A DNA stretch of 64,000 nucleotides from an uncultured Formosa sp. (GCF_947500765.1 NZ_CANMTH010000003.1:186001-250000), one strand, 5' to 3'; positions 15,638-24,412 are shown, numbered from the stretch's first letter. Translations and numbers: made by a program. Notes: generated by a model from the sequence alone, not told the origin.

Positions 15638-16030
15638 CTATTTTTTATATACGTTGTTTATATTAATTGTTTTCTGTCCAAATGGTTTTATATCTCTCAC
15701 AAACAACCAATATGTCTTCTGTTGGATTTTCAATTGTACTTGCAAAAAATCCCAATGTGCTTTTTTCCATTTTTGGAGAGGTTCAATATCTGTTCCCATA
15801 TCTAATTGAGTGTATTCTATAGAAATCAAATTAAAGGGAATTGTATCTACTTTCATCGTTTCAATTATCGCTTTTGCTTTGCCGTCAAAATCTGTTACAA
15901 TTAGTTTTGTTCCTACTTTAGGTAACCCAAGATCAAGTTCTTCATTTTCTATTTAATAGATACTGTCATTTTTAGTCTTAGATTTACAACTCATAAAAAT
16001 TAAAAACAACGCAATAATTAGATATTTTAT
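15638..16030 (-). pseudogene. Decayed lipoprotein gene (lost start codon, in-frame stop)
   Basis: Reading the minus strand from 16030 gives (ATA)-KYLIIALFLIFMSCKSK, a textbook lipoprotein signal with an LIFMSC lipobox, but the expected ATG is ATA. After 25 codons an in-frame TAA occurs at 15955-15953 (KNDSIY*), and the same frame then continues IENEELDLGLPKVGTKLIVT through MKVDTIPFNLISIEY to the stop at 15638. One frame therefore holds a coherent ~130-aa lipoprotein with two independent lesions. A 72-aa piece from the ATG at 15856 could still be made but would lack the export signal. Confidence 0.65.
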
Positions 16031-16062
16031 AAATGTATTTTAAGTCGATTGATATATGTGCA

Positions 16063-16578
16063 TTAGTATTTTAGATGCATAATATGATTGGGATTACTAT
16101 GTGTTTCTGATATTTTAAAATCAAATGCGCCTACAATTTTAAATCCCATTTTCTGATAAAAGTTTACGGCCTTTTTATTTTCTATCCAGACCGCAAGCCA
16201 AATACCATTTTGATGCTGTTTTTTTGATAATTCAATATTAAATTGAAACAATTTAGACCCTAATTGTTTGCCGTGAAACGCTTCTAAAAGATAGATGCGG
16301 TCTAATTTCGTAATGTTTAAATCAGCTATATTTTTGTTGCTCGTATCTAATTCAATTTTTGAAAATCCTGCAATATCACCGTCACAATAAATAAGATGAT
16401 AACGAACTTTCTCATTGTTAAATTCTTTTAGGATAGCTTCCTTATTATACGTTTTAGAAATATAACTTTCTATGTCGGCTTTAGAAGCACTATGTCCGTG
16501 AGACTCCCTAAACGCTTGTGTTCCGACTTCTACAATGAGATTCGAATGTGTAGCGTTCGCTTGTATAATTTCAACCAT
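16063..16578 (-). CDS. GNAT family N-acetyltransferase
   Basis: This 171-aa protein has the standard GNAT order: an N-terminal strand IIQANATHSNLIVEV, the acetyl-CoA P-loop in LLEAFHGKQLGSKLFQFNIE (a variant of Q/RxxGxG/A), then IWLAVWIENKKAVNFYQKMG (motif B with the catalytic-region Tyr) and FKIVGAFDF. GNATs move the acetyl group of acetyl-CoA to an amine; the substrate here is unknown. It is cytosolic and appears transcribed alone, upstream of the decayed lipoprotein gene. Confidence 0.85.
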   Translation of the reverse strand: MVEIIQANATHSNLIVEVGTQAFRESHGHSASKADIESYISKTYNKEAILKEFNNEKVRYHLIYCDGDIAGFSKIELDTSNKNIADLNITKLDRIYLLEAFHGKQLGSKLFQFNIELSKKQHQNGIWLAVWIENKKAVNFYQKMGFKIVGAFDFKISETHSNPNHIMHLKY

Positions 16579-16640
16579 TTTAATTTACTTTACTTCTTTA
16601 TTCTGAAGGTTCTTTTTTGTTATTCAGTCTAATATATAAA

Positions 16641-16676
16641 GAAAGGTATTCTAGTGGATAAGAATACCTTTTTTAA
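16641..16676 (-). terminator. Terminator of the SIMPL-protein gene
   Basis: A 10-bp stem (AAGGTATTCT at 16643-16652 with AGAATACCTT at 16661-16670), flanked by A-rich and T-rich runs, beyond the stop at 16697. Confidence 0.8.
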
Positions 16677-16696
16677 TATATAAATCGAGTAGGGGA

Positions 16697-17428
16697 TTAG
16701 TCTACTTTATAAACCAATTTCATGGTAATAGAAGCTGTTTTTTCTCTAGAACTGGTGTTTAATGTACCACCCCAAGAATAATCTTCGCCTGAATTTTGCC
16801 CTGTAATTTGAAAGATTCCCATTTTAGCCGATTCTAAATCGCTTAATTCGCCTCCTGAAAACTCTGCAATTTTTTCTGCACGTAATCTCGCATCTTCTGT
16901 CGCTTTAGAAATCATTTCAATTTTAAGATCTGCTAGTTTGGTATAATAATAGCGTGGCGCTTGCGAATAGAACTGAACACCTTGATTTAATAACTCTGTG
17001 ATTTCTCTAGAGACTTTCTCAATTTTATCGACGTCCTCAGACTTAATTTCTAAAGACTGTGTGAGTTCATAACCAACGAATTCTTCGCCTGCATAATCAC
17101 CATTAATAGTGTATAATTGCTTGGTTTTTTGTCGGGTTTGTACAGCAGAATAGACAATCTCTTCAGATGGAATTCCTTTCTTTTCTAAATAGGTGTTTAT
17201 AATACTTTTGTTTTCTTCTAAAGAGATGTATGCTTGTTTTAAATCGATACTTGTAGATCCGAAACTCCCTTCCCAAACAATTAAATCGGAAGAGAAATCT
17301 GCTTTTCCTAAGCCTGTGACTTGAATTTCACCGTCTTTTTTATTTCGGTCGGTGTAGGCTTTTCCTAAAAATATGGAAGCGGCAACGATGGCTATTCCGA
17401 AAATGATGGCGTTTGAATAATTTTTCAT
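16697..17428 (-). CDS. SIMPL domain (DUF541) protein
   Basis: This is a 243-aa protein with an N-terminal membrane anchor or signal (YSNAIIFGIAIVAASIFLG). A SIMPL/DUF541 domain follows: IQVTGLGKADFSSDLIVWEG, IVYSAVQTRQKTKQLY, YELTQSLEIKSEDVDKIEKV, and the conserved MISKATEDARLRAEKIAEFSG helix before a final SITMKLVYKV strand. SIMPL proteins are periplasmic or envelope proteins; functions are poorly known (some bind or protect envelope components). It lies 42 bp downstream of the 106-aa gene and is probably the last gene of a three-gene unit starting at 18214. Confidence 0.85.
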   Translation of the reverse strand: MKNYSNAIIFGIAIVAASIFLGKAYTDRNKKDGEIQVTGLGKADFSSDLIVWEGSFGSTSIDLKQAYISLEENKSIINTYLEKKGIPSEEIVYSAVQTRQKTKQLYTINGDYAGEEFVGYELTQSLEIKSEDVDKIEKVSREITELLNQGVQFYSQAPRYYYTKLADLKIEMISKATEDARLRAEKIAEFSGGELSDLESAKMGIFQITGQNSGEDYSWGGTLNTSSREKTASITMKLVYKVD

Positions 17429-17470
17429 GATGTTTTTATGTTAAAATTTGTTTATTTATTGATTGTGATT

Positions 17471-17791
17471 TTAATCGGTATTTAAAGTTAAAGTTTTAAG
17501 TTGAATGGTTTTAGAGTCCTGATATTGAAATGTGCCGTGTCCCGAAACTTGTTTTGTATATAGGGAATAATCATTGCCAAAAGATAATCTGGCTTCGACG
17601 TCAAATTGAAAATTAGCTTGTTGAAATGTGAAGGTTTTGTCTTCATGGTTTATGGTAACATGTTCTGGTTTTAGAGTGACGTTCCATAAGCTTGAAGCAT
17701 AATTCCCCAAATTGATATTGGCCAATAATGCGGACCACACCGAATGGTAATTCATGATTTGTTCTGCTAAGTCGTGTTTAAGCATTTCCAT
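17471..17791 (-). CDS. Hypothetical protein (106 aa)
   Basis: I do not recognise this family. It is a soluble protein with a short N-terminal helix (KHDLAEQIMNYHSVWSALLA) followed by beta-strands (NVTLKPEHVTINHEDKTFTF, FDVEARLSFGNDYSLYTKQV, HGTFQYQDSKTIQLKTLTLN). It starts 9 bp after the 137-aa gene and ends 42 bp before the SIMPL gene, so the three probably form one transcript. It lies beside the DUF4132 gene and may be its partner, but a REP-like element separates them. Confidence 0.5.
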   Translation of the reverse strand: MEMLKHDLAEQIMNYHSVWSALLANINLGNYASSLWNVTLKPEHVTINHEDKTFTFQQANFQFDVEARLSFGNDYSLYTKQVSGHGTFQYQDSKTIQLKTLTLNTD

Positions 17792-17800
17792 AGCTACAAT

Positions 17801-18214
17801 TTACCAATAGGTACCGACTAAAAATGTAAGCCTGATAAAGGCAACCACACTATTGGACGTAAGTTGTAGCGGTGTGTTTAAATCGGTGATTTCATTATCG
17901 TCTACAAAAACCACGAATAATCCGTCTTTAAAGGCTAGCAAGACATTGTCTATAGCTTGCTGATGATTAGCTAGTGTTGTATTGGTAATCTCTCCAAAAT
18001 CGACTTTACCACTTTGGGCTTGTTCTTGTATTTCGGCAGGACTTAAAAATCCGATGACGTTTACTTCGGTTCGTTTTTTATTATACGCCTCTACTTGATG
18101 TTTAACACAGCCAATTAATAAGTCTTCTAGGTTTTTAGGATGCGATTCTAAAGTAAAAGGCACTTCTTTTACTTTTTTCTTTCCCAATCTTTTAAGTTGT
18201 AATGTCAGTTCCAT
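17801..18214 (-). CDS. Hypothetical protein (137 aa)
   Basis: This is a 137-aa protein of unrecognised family. The first part (MELTLQLKRLGKKKVKEVPF) is a basic strand region, the middle is helical (NLEDLLIGCVKHQVEAYNKK), and the end is beta-rich and hydrophobic (FKDGLFVVFVDDNEITDL; SNSVVAFIRLTFLVG). No clear signal peptide. It is the first gene after the DUF4132 gene on the same strand (118 bp, occupied by a palindromic repeat) and overlaps neither neighbour. Association with the DUF4132 protein is inferred from position only. Confidence 0.5.
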   Translation of the reverse strand: MELTLQLKRLGKKKVKEVPFTLESHPKNLEDLLIGCVKHQVEAYNKKRTEVNVIGFLSPAEIQEQAQSGKVDFGEITNTTLANHQQAIDNVLLAFKDGLFVVFVDDNEITDLNTPLQLTSNSVVAFIRLTFLVGTYW

Positions 18215-18232
18215 TGGTATACGGATTTTTTT

Positions 18233-18324
18233 GCGTTAGGGATTGACGTGGAAAGCCCACAGTGCGATAGCACGAGGACTTGCAACAGAAAGCCCGACCT
18301 CGCCTAAGCGAGGTAACGCCCTAA
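18233..18324. repeat. REP-like palindromic intergenic element
   Basis: This is a GC-richer 92-bp element unlike the surrounding sequence. It has edge sequences GCGTTAGGGATT (18233-18244) and GGTAACGCCCTAA (18312-18324), two copies of GAAAGCCC (18251-18258 and 18289-18296), and small hairpins GTGCGATAGCAC (18262-18273) and ACCTCGCCTAAGCGAGGT (18297-18314). This edge-and-hairpin pattern, with 'GGGCTTTC' and 'ATCCCTAACGC' on the complement, recalls dispersed repeats I know from flavobacterial genomes, probably REP/BIME-type mobile repeats. It sits between the DUF4132 stop and the next gene. Confidence 0.75.
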
Positions 18325-18332
18325 TGCTTGTA

Positions 18333-21300
18333 TTAACTATTAATTTGTGCCAAAATGGTTGGATCTTGGATTTTATTATCTTCTGACAGTAATTTCATTT
18401 TCGAAATAATTTCTGCCGATTTTGGATCTTCGTCTACGAAAGGCAAGAACATACGTCCGCGATGCTGGCTGTGCACTGGAATGATGGATAATGCCAATCC
18501 GTTTTTGCTAACCTGCCCACTGCCTAAATGAATGCTGTATTCGCCAAGTTTCCCTTTAATAAACAGGTGACGTTCTTTAACGGTAATGTTTTTAAGTTTG
18601 AATAATCTTGCAGATTCTTCGGCCAAGGCTGCACGCATTTGCATAGTACTATGGCTGGCTTCTGGATCTACACCACCAACGTGAGCAACACTTACCACAA
18701 GATCGACATCGCGCATAATTTCGCTAAACACTACAGGCGAAATCTCTGTAAGTGGGATTTTTTTGTAAGTATCGATGGAGTGAAAACAGATATCTTCTAG
18801 TGTTGGCGCTTCTGCATCTGATGGTGAATACCAATCTGCCATGGCGTACATGGTTGCTATAAAGCCGCGTTTATGATAGACTTTTTGTAAGCCTTCTTCC
18901 ATACTTACCGTCCAACCGCGAGTTCTTAAAAGTGCTACGGTTTTTTTAGGCTGAATTTGGTGTCCTTGATAACGTTCGGAACGTGTGCTGTGTTCGCGTT
19001 CATCATCGGTGATTAAATACAACTCTCTAAAGACTTGCTTAAAGGGTTGTACTAAGCGTTCTGCAAATAAATGTTTTTGATAGATATCCCATTCTACATT
19101 TTTGTATAAATGTGAAGCGTGCGCGATAAGCAATACATCATCTTCTGCTAATTGGTGTGTTTTTCCTGTAGCGTCTGTTAAAATACCTTCCTTATAAAAC
19201 CCTGTAATTTCTTTTTCTGGAACGTACATTACCAACTTGCTCAACATCACTTTAACGATAGGATGTTGCATCATGTTATGAATTTCTTGTGCTGTAAATT
19301 CATCTTCGTTTACCATGGCATTTTCTAATGATAAACGTGTTCTGCTATATTGTCTAGACAAGTATGTTTTGTTCTCTTTTAAAGCAATAACTTGTTTGTC
19401 TTTTCGCAATTTAGCAGGGATGTTTTTTAATGATTTTCCGGCTTTAGTGACTTTAAAATCTGTTTTACCAAGGTCATTAATTATTAATTCTATCTCTGTT
19501 TCTTCTATGGTAATTACAGCATTTTCCATGATTTTTTGGGTAGCTTTCGCTTCCATAGCCCAACTAAAACGCACACGATCTTGATAACCTGCATTACGAG
19601 ATAAATTATCTAAACCAATTTCTACAGCAGTAGCTTCACTTTCTTGACGTTGTGGTCCAAATTGCTTGCTTTCTTTTAAGAAATCTTGCAACAGGTTGTA
19701 TCGCTTTAATAAATCTTTTTCTGGTACGGTTTTACTTAACGGAATTAAACCTAAAGCACGCACGTAATCTTTATCGCGTTTGTCTTTGATCTTCTTAAGC
19801 GTTTCGGTGATTTTTACTTCACCAAGCATCACACTAGAATATAATTTTACTTGTCTATGTCCGTTTCCATCGGTAATATATTTGGCTGCATCGTGTAGTA
19901 ATTTCCAATTGGTTTTACCAATAGTTTTGTACACTCTGTTAAACCAATCTACATCTATAGCACCAAGTGCAAAATCACTTTTTGGAATGTTAGAATAACG
20001 CGAAATAATAGTTTCTTTTTCACTATTCATATAATCTGAAGCGTGTGCTTGAAACCACCAAACAGCATCTTCTAATTTCTCTAAGCCTAAGTATTCACCA
20101 ATAATACCTGTCCATTGCGTGGCATAACATGCTAATTCTATTAATCGTTTTTTAGTCACTTTAGAAGCATCTGCACGTGCTGCAAAATCGGCATAACTTT
20201 CAGTATCTTTAAAAATCGATTTTTTTAGAAGACCACTAAATATTGTTTTTTTACTATCGCCGTAATAACTATAACCACGTTCAAAATTATCTTTTCCTAA
20301 ACGTTCTAAAATTCTAAAAACATAATCTACACCTTCTACACTGTGAATACCACTCATGTATCCGGTTGCTGTTGTTTCTAGATCCCCTCGTTCTAATTCT
20401 GTTTCTAATAAATTGGTTTTTAAAGGCGCTAGTACGTGTTTAGGTACGCAATCTCTTTCTATCCATTTATAATTCATTCTATAATTAAAACCTCCATCCA
20501 TAATGACCATTAACTCACGAGAATGTAAGGCTTGAAAGCGTATATCATCTTCATTAATTAATCCTTTTTTGAAAAGTCTTAATGTTACAGGAATACTAGG
20601 GAATGGTACTATGCCTGGTCTGCTAAATTGTTTGGTAATCACCTTGACATCGCTAGTTGTGTTAGGGTAGACAATATCTTGAGCTATTAAATACATGTAA
20701 AGTCCCCAATACTTTTGAAGTTGGGCTTCTGTAACTAGCTCTAAATTATTCATGCTTAAACTTGGTGCGAGTGGTAAAATGATGTTTGCCCAATTATACG
20801 TTTTAACTTCATAACGATATCTGGAAGATTGAAATTGAAGTAGCTTGAGTTTTTCAGGAAAATTAGCAATCATATCTTCCATAACATCTAGCTTAAAATT
20901 AGCTATGGTGCTTTCTTCTGCATAAACTTTAAATAGACGTATTAAAATTTTACTATACCCATCGGATTTTGAATGGTAACGATCTTCTTTATCTAGTTTT
21001 AACCCGCTTAAATCCGGATAATACTGTCTACCAAAAGGTTCTAGTTCTTTGTACTCACCAAATGGTGTGTTGCGGTTATTAATGTATCGAATGGTGGCAT
21101 ACATTTCAAAATCATTTAAACCACTTTTTTCATACCAAGCAATCCAAACGTTAGCTAGAGGTATATTATGTAAAAGTTCTTCTGCAGTAGCATCGTCTCC
21201 TAATTTTTTGATATCACGAATGCCTTTTTCTATGTATGTAGTTGCAATTTCACCATCATAAACTTCCGTTTGATATTCGTGCTGTTTATTTTGAGTAACA

Positions 21301-23339
21301 ATATCAATTAGCTTATTAACTTCTTTTGTAATTTTATTGGCGTTAATAAACGCTTTAAATTTGAATCCTGAAGATTCTGAAGTGGTGATACCTAATTTAT
21401 CAAAGATATTTGTCTTTTTCTCAAAACGAGATTGTGGGATGTATAAGGGTGTTAAGTTATCATAATCAATAGCTCCAAAGCCATTACTAAAATCGAATTC
21501 TTCGGCGTTATCTTTAAATTTATCTAAATAAACTTGTTCGTTTTTAGTGATTTTAGGACGTTCGTTATATAAACGAATCTGGTCTTCAACAAAATTAGAT
21601 TCTCTATTTTCGTCGTGTAAAAGCGTTAACATTTCTAAACCGCCTAAACGCTGATCTATACTTTTTGCCGTTACTAAATTGGTAGCACTGTTTTTTAAAC
21701 GGTCGGCTGGTAATTCGACTAGCAATTTAATAAGTGAAGTACGTAAACTTTTATGCTTTCGTCTTAATAAATCTTCAGCAATCTCTAAATCTTTATCATA
21801 AAGGTGCATTCTATTAAACAGGCTAAGTCCGGTAGACATTAACAACTCATTTCTGTTGTAAATGGCTTTTCTGGCTAAACCTCTTTTCCAAGAATTTTCA
21901 TCGTAATCTAACCGTTTCTTTTTCTTTGCACTCTGTTCGTAATTGTAAAAAGAATAGCTGTAATCGTTCGGGAATACTTTACGGATGTAGCTTTCTCTAA
22001 ATTCTGTAGGGAGTATTTCTAAGTCATTCGCAATTAATTCTAATTGTTCTTCATTCGCACCATTGATTAAAAACTGGTAGAAATAATAAGATGAAGGCGT
22101 AAAACTCCACCAAGAGAATATTTTACTTTCGAAAGTTTTTCCTTTATCTTCTGTCGTTTTTGCAACTTCAAATAGTTTTTTAAACGTTTCATTATCTAAC
22201 ACCATTGTTGATGGTAAGTTTACCGCCATCCAATGGTCTAACGCATAATCTTTACCTACGTTATTTTTGAAGTATTCGACTAAAGAATCGTTTGTTCTGT
22301 CTGTATTACTGATGAAGTATAAGGCTAGAATTTTTTTGTTTCTATCTTCTGAAGTATAAACCACGTCTAGAGCTTTAGCATTGGCTTTGTCTACGTCTAA
22401 AATAGCGATAGCCCATAATGCTACTAAAACTTCTAAATTGTCTTTACTTTTTAGAAGCGTATCAACTTCTTTTAAATTTAGAATTAAAGATTGCGCTAAT
22501 TCTAACACACGATTAATTACTGATTTTTTAGGGGTTTCCCAATTTAAACCAAACCAAGTGCTTACCGCTCGAGTTACACTAGTAAAACGCGTTAAATCGT
22601 TTTCTAAAACCACATTAATCATATATTTTAATGCTCCCAGACCAGATTCATCTAAAGATTCTAAAATGGTTTGTCTTAACCCTTCTTGGCGTTGTGCTGC
22701 AAGTAATAACTTGGCAACCATTTCCCAATGTTTTTCCTCTTCAGAAAGTAACAAAGCTTTAATAATATCTGCACTTATGCCTCCAATTTCATCTTCATTT
22801 TGAATAATATCGTCTAATAATTCATCGAAAATACCATTGCCGTTATGAAGTAAAGTTGCTAAAAAGTAGCTGTTTCCATGAGGGAAATAGGTGCTGTATT
22901 GAAAATGTTCATGTAGTGTTAATCCACCAAACCCTTTTCTGCTTAAACTTAAAAAATGTGTAAAAACTTGTAATTTATTACGTAATGTATCTTCCGTTTT
23001 TACAGATCTAAATGCTTTTCTATTATAACCTCTTTGATAGGGAATTGTATCTATAAAATCCCACATATCTGCTAAATATGGTGTTTGGATAATACCATAT
23101 AATTGCATGCCTAAACGCATACCTTCTGGGGTGCGCCAAGGATTTACATTGATAGCGTCTTCAAAAATAGCCATGTAATCGTTTAGGTTATAATAGGTTC
23201 TGCGTTCTCCTTTATCTATTCGACCTAAAATTTTAGCTAAAACACGATAAGGTTCAGAAAATGCACGAAACTCAAACCGATCTATTTCTGGTTTTTTATT
23301 TTTCTCAATATACTTAGTTGCTTCTTCTATTGGAATCAT
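18333..23339 (-). CDS. Giant DUF4132 (MolR/YehI-like) protein
   Basis: This is a 1668-aa soluble protein. The C-terminal ~280 residues match DUF4132, known from E. coli YehI/MolR: an FKQVFRELYLITDDER segment, then RYQGHQIQPKKTVALLRTRG followed by W, MYAMADWYSPS, and a late DVDLVVSVAHVGGVDPEAS. The long N-terminal part is helical and HEAT-like (RTSLIKLLVELPADRLKNSA; RLGGLEMLTLLHDENRES), typical of a scaffold. The E. coli protein was linked to molybdate metabolism in old work; DUF4132 genes are often near MoxR/VWA chaperone genes, but none is present here. No signal peptide. Its promoter has the same architecture as those of the ~205-aa paralogues and an LRR gene, plus a leader hairpin. Confidence 0.85.
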   Translation of the reverse strand: MIPIEEATKYIEKNKKPEIDRFEFRAFSEPYRVLAKILGRIDKGERRTYYNLNDYMAIFEDAINVNPWRTPEGMRLGMQLYGIIQTPYLADMWDFIDTIPYQRGYNRKAFRSVKTEDTLRNKLQVFTHFLSLSRKGFGGLTLHEHFQYSTYFPHGNSYFLATLLHNGNGIFDELLDDIIQNEDEIGGISADIIKALLLSEEEKHWEMVAKLLLAAQRQEGLRQTILESLDESGLGALKYMINVVLENDLTRFTSVTRAVSTWFGLNWETPKKSVINRVLELAQSLILNLKEVDTLLKSKDNLEVLVALWAIAILDVDKANAKALDVVYTSEDRNKKILALYFISNTDRTNDSLVEYFKNNVGKDYALDHWMAVNLPSTMVLDNETFKKLFEVAKTTEDKGKTFESKIFSWWSFTPSSYYFYQFLINGANEEQLELIANDLEILPTEFRESYIRKVFPNDYSYSFYNYEQSAKKKKRLDYDENSWKRGLARKAIYNRNELLMSTGLSLFNRMHLYDKDLEIAEDLLRRKHKSLRTSLIKLLVELPADRLKNSATNLVTAKSIDQRLGGLEMLTLLHDENRESNFVEDQIRLYNERPKITKNEQVYLDKFKDNAEEFDFSNGFGAIDYDNLTPLYIPQSRFEKKTNIFDKLGITTSESSGFKFKAFINANKITKEVNKLIDIVTQNKQHEYQTEVYDGEIATTYIEKGIRDIKKLGDDATAEELLHNIPLANVWIAWYEKSGLNDFEMYATIRYINNRNTPFGEYKELEPFGRQYYPDLSGLKLDKEDRYHSKSDGYSKILIRLFKVYAEESTIANFKLDVMEDMIANFPEKLKLLQFQSSRYRYEVKTYNWANIILPLAPSLSMNNLELVTEAQLQKYWGLYMYLIAQDIVYPNTTSDVKVITKQFSRPGIVPFPSIPVTLRLFKKGLINEDDIRFQALHSRELMVIMDGGFNYRMNYKWIERDCVPKHVLAPLKTNLLETELERGDLETTATGYMSGIHSVEGVDYVFRILERLGKDNFERGYSYYGDSKKTIFSGLLKKSIFKDTESYADFAARADASKVTKKRLIELACYATQWTGIIGEYLGLEKLEDAVWWFQAHASDYMNSEKETIISRYSNIPKSDFALGAIDVDWFNRVYKTIGKTNWKLLHDAAKYITDGNGHRQVKLYSSVMLGEVKITETLKKIKDKRDKDYVRALGLIPLSKTVPEKDLLKRYNLLQDFLKESKQFGPQRQESEATAVEIGLDNLSRNAGYQDRVRFSWAMEAKATQKIMENAVITIEETEIELIINDLGKTDFKVTKAGKSLKNIPAKLRKDKQVIALKENKTYLSRQYSRTRLSLENAMVNEDEFTAQEIHNMMQHPIVKVMLSKLVMYVPEKEITGFYKEGILTDATGKTHQLAEDDVLLIAHASHLYKNVEWDIYQKHLFAERLVQPFKQVFRELYLITDDEREHSTRSERYQGHQIQPKKTVALLRTRGWTVSMEEGLQKVYHKRGFIATMYAMADWYSPSDAEAPTLEDICFHSIDTYKKIPLTEISPVVFSEIMRDVDLVVSVAHVGGVDPEASHSTMQMRAALAEESARLFKLKNITVKERHLFIKGKLGEYSIHLGSGQVSKNGLALSIIPVHSQHRGRMFLPFVDEDPKSAEIISKMKLLSEDNKIQDPTILAQINS

Positions 23340-23379
23340 ATGTTGTAATACTTAATATCTTGTTATAAATATAAAATAT

Positions 23380-23396
23380 CCGCTTTTAAAAAGCGG
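23380..23396 (-). promoter_or_regulatory. Leader hairpin of the DUF4132 mRNA
   Basis: The palindrome CCGCTTTTAAAAAGCGG lies between the proposed -7 element (23409-23416) and the ATG at 23339, about 40 nt before the start codon. It lacks a following T-run, so it is more likely an mRNA-stability or translational element than a terminator. Confidence 0.45.
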
Positions 23397-23408
23397 CGAT
23401 TATGGTTT

Positions 23409-23455
23409 GCAAGGTAAAAGTAAGATATCGTTTTTTACTCACGGTATTTAGTGAT
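23409..23455 (-). promoter_or_regulatory. Shared-type promoter of the DUF4132 gene
   Basis: Minus strand: CACTAAATACCGTGA ending at 23439, exactly 22 nt, then TACCTTGC (23416-23409), an imperfect -7 element. There is no -33 TTG. The box differs little from those of the ~205-aa paralogues although the genes are unrelated. Confidence 0.65.
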
Positions 23456-23580
23456 TTTATTTTACAAGTGTTTAATGTCAAAATTGAATGGCAATAAGAA
23501 GAGAATAAAAATGATAAAATATAAATAAGCTAGAGAAGAAGGGGTAGGTAGGCATTAATTTTATGTAGGATGCTTTGTTA

Positions 23581-24270
23581 TTATCTAAACAGGTTACCTA
23601 TACGTCTAAATATATTTTGTTTTTTTACAACCACGACTTCTCCTAATATGGTTTCATCTAAAATCATTGTAATATGATTTAGATCTGTATTGTTTTTATC
23701 TATTTGTATGTCTTGAGATTCAAAGCCAAGATATGAAAATGATAGTGTGGTTTTTTTTTGAAATTCAGTATCACTAATCATAATGGAGAATTTTCCATCA
23801 AAGTCTGTTAAAACTCCATATTTAGTACCTTTTAAAAGAATATTAACTCCAGGAAGCGGAGTTGTTCCATCTGTTACTATACCAGAAACGATTGTGGAAT
23901 CTTTACTTTTATAATTTGTGTTTTGTTCTGTGTAATTGGAGGGAGCAGAATCTAAATGAATGGGGTCTGGTTGTTGTTGGCTAAAAACAGGAGATGAAAA
24001 TAAAAGCAGAGACGATATTCCAAAAAATAAAGGTGACTTTGAAATCCGTTCGCTTCTAGATGAAGAAATATCTGTATTTAATTGCTGTGATCTAAACTTA
24101 CCACAAATAGCACCTTTTTCATCTAATATTTTAGCTAATTGATATTTTGAGGCATGTGTATAATCTGTTACTTCTTTTTTGCATTTAGAACAAAAAGCAC
24201 CACGTTCCGTTGGAGTCATGACATTCCAATTTTCAGAGCAAGGTTTAGGTATGTGTAGTTGGTACTTCAC
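23581..24270 (-). CDS. CarboxypepD_reg-like membrane protein with Cys-rich N-terminus
   Basis: This is a 229-aa protein. The start is GTG at 24270, since the family begins MK-x-x-I-P-K-P-C. Residues 1-60 have a Cys pattern that may bind metal (KPCSENWNVMTPTERGAFCS, then KCKKEVTDYT and ICGKF). One transmembrane segment follows (SPLFFGISSLLLFSSPVFS, ~80-98), then a carboxypeptidase-regulatory-like beta-sandwich (SGIVTDGTTPLPGVNILLKG, TDFDGKFSI, LSFSYLGFESQDI). The latter domain is usually the N-terminal extension of TonB-dependent receptors; here it stands alone. Topology would place the Cys-rich part in the cytoplasm and the sandwich in the periplasm. It is divergent from the LRR gene. Confidence 0.75.
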   Translation of the reverse strand: MKYQLHIPKPCSENWNVMTPTERGAFCSKCKKEVTDYTHASKYQLAKILDEKGAICGKFRSQQLNTDISSSRSERISKSPLFFGISSLLLFSSPVFSQQQPDPIHLDSAPSNYTEQNTNYKSKDSTIVSGIVTDGTTPLPGVNILLKGTKYGVLTDFDGKFSIMISDTEFQKKTTLSFSYLGFESQDIQIDKNNTDLNHITMILDETILGEVVVVKKQNIFRRIGNLFR

Positions 24271-24364
24271 TGTATTAAATATAGTTATAAATGTAAGTAA
24301 AATACATGAGAAAGGCGTGTTAAAACATAAGGTTTAAGCGCTATTGCTAAAGTTTGTTTTTAAA

Positions 24365-24412
24365 TATCACAGAATACAGTGACAAATAACACTGTGTTTT
24401 AAAATAGGTTTG
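24365..24412 (+). promoter_or_regulatory. Shared-type promoter of the LRR gene pair
   Basis: Plus strand: CACAGAATACAGTGA ending at 24382, exactly 22 nt, then TAGGTTTG (24405-24412), with the ATG at 24436. There is no -33 TTG. The box itself is a partial dyad, TCAC...GTGA (24367-24382). Confidence 0.75.

Noticed and set aside
22381..22803. 140-aa open frame antisense to the DUF4132 gene
   Set aside because: Composition is that of a shadow frame (Ser/Lys-rich), inside a continuous 1668-codon gene.
24261..24280. TCACTGTATT at the start of the CarboxypepD_reg gene resembles the shared promoter box
   Set aside because: It overlaps the GTG start codon, and no -7 element lies 22 nt downstream on the minus strand.
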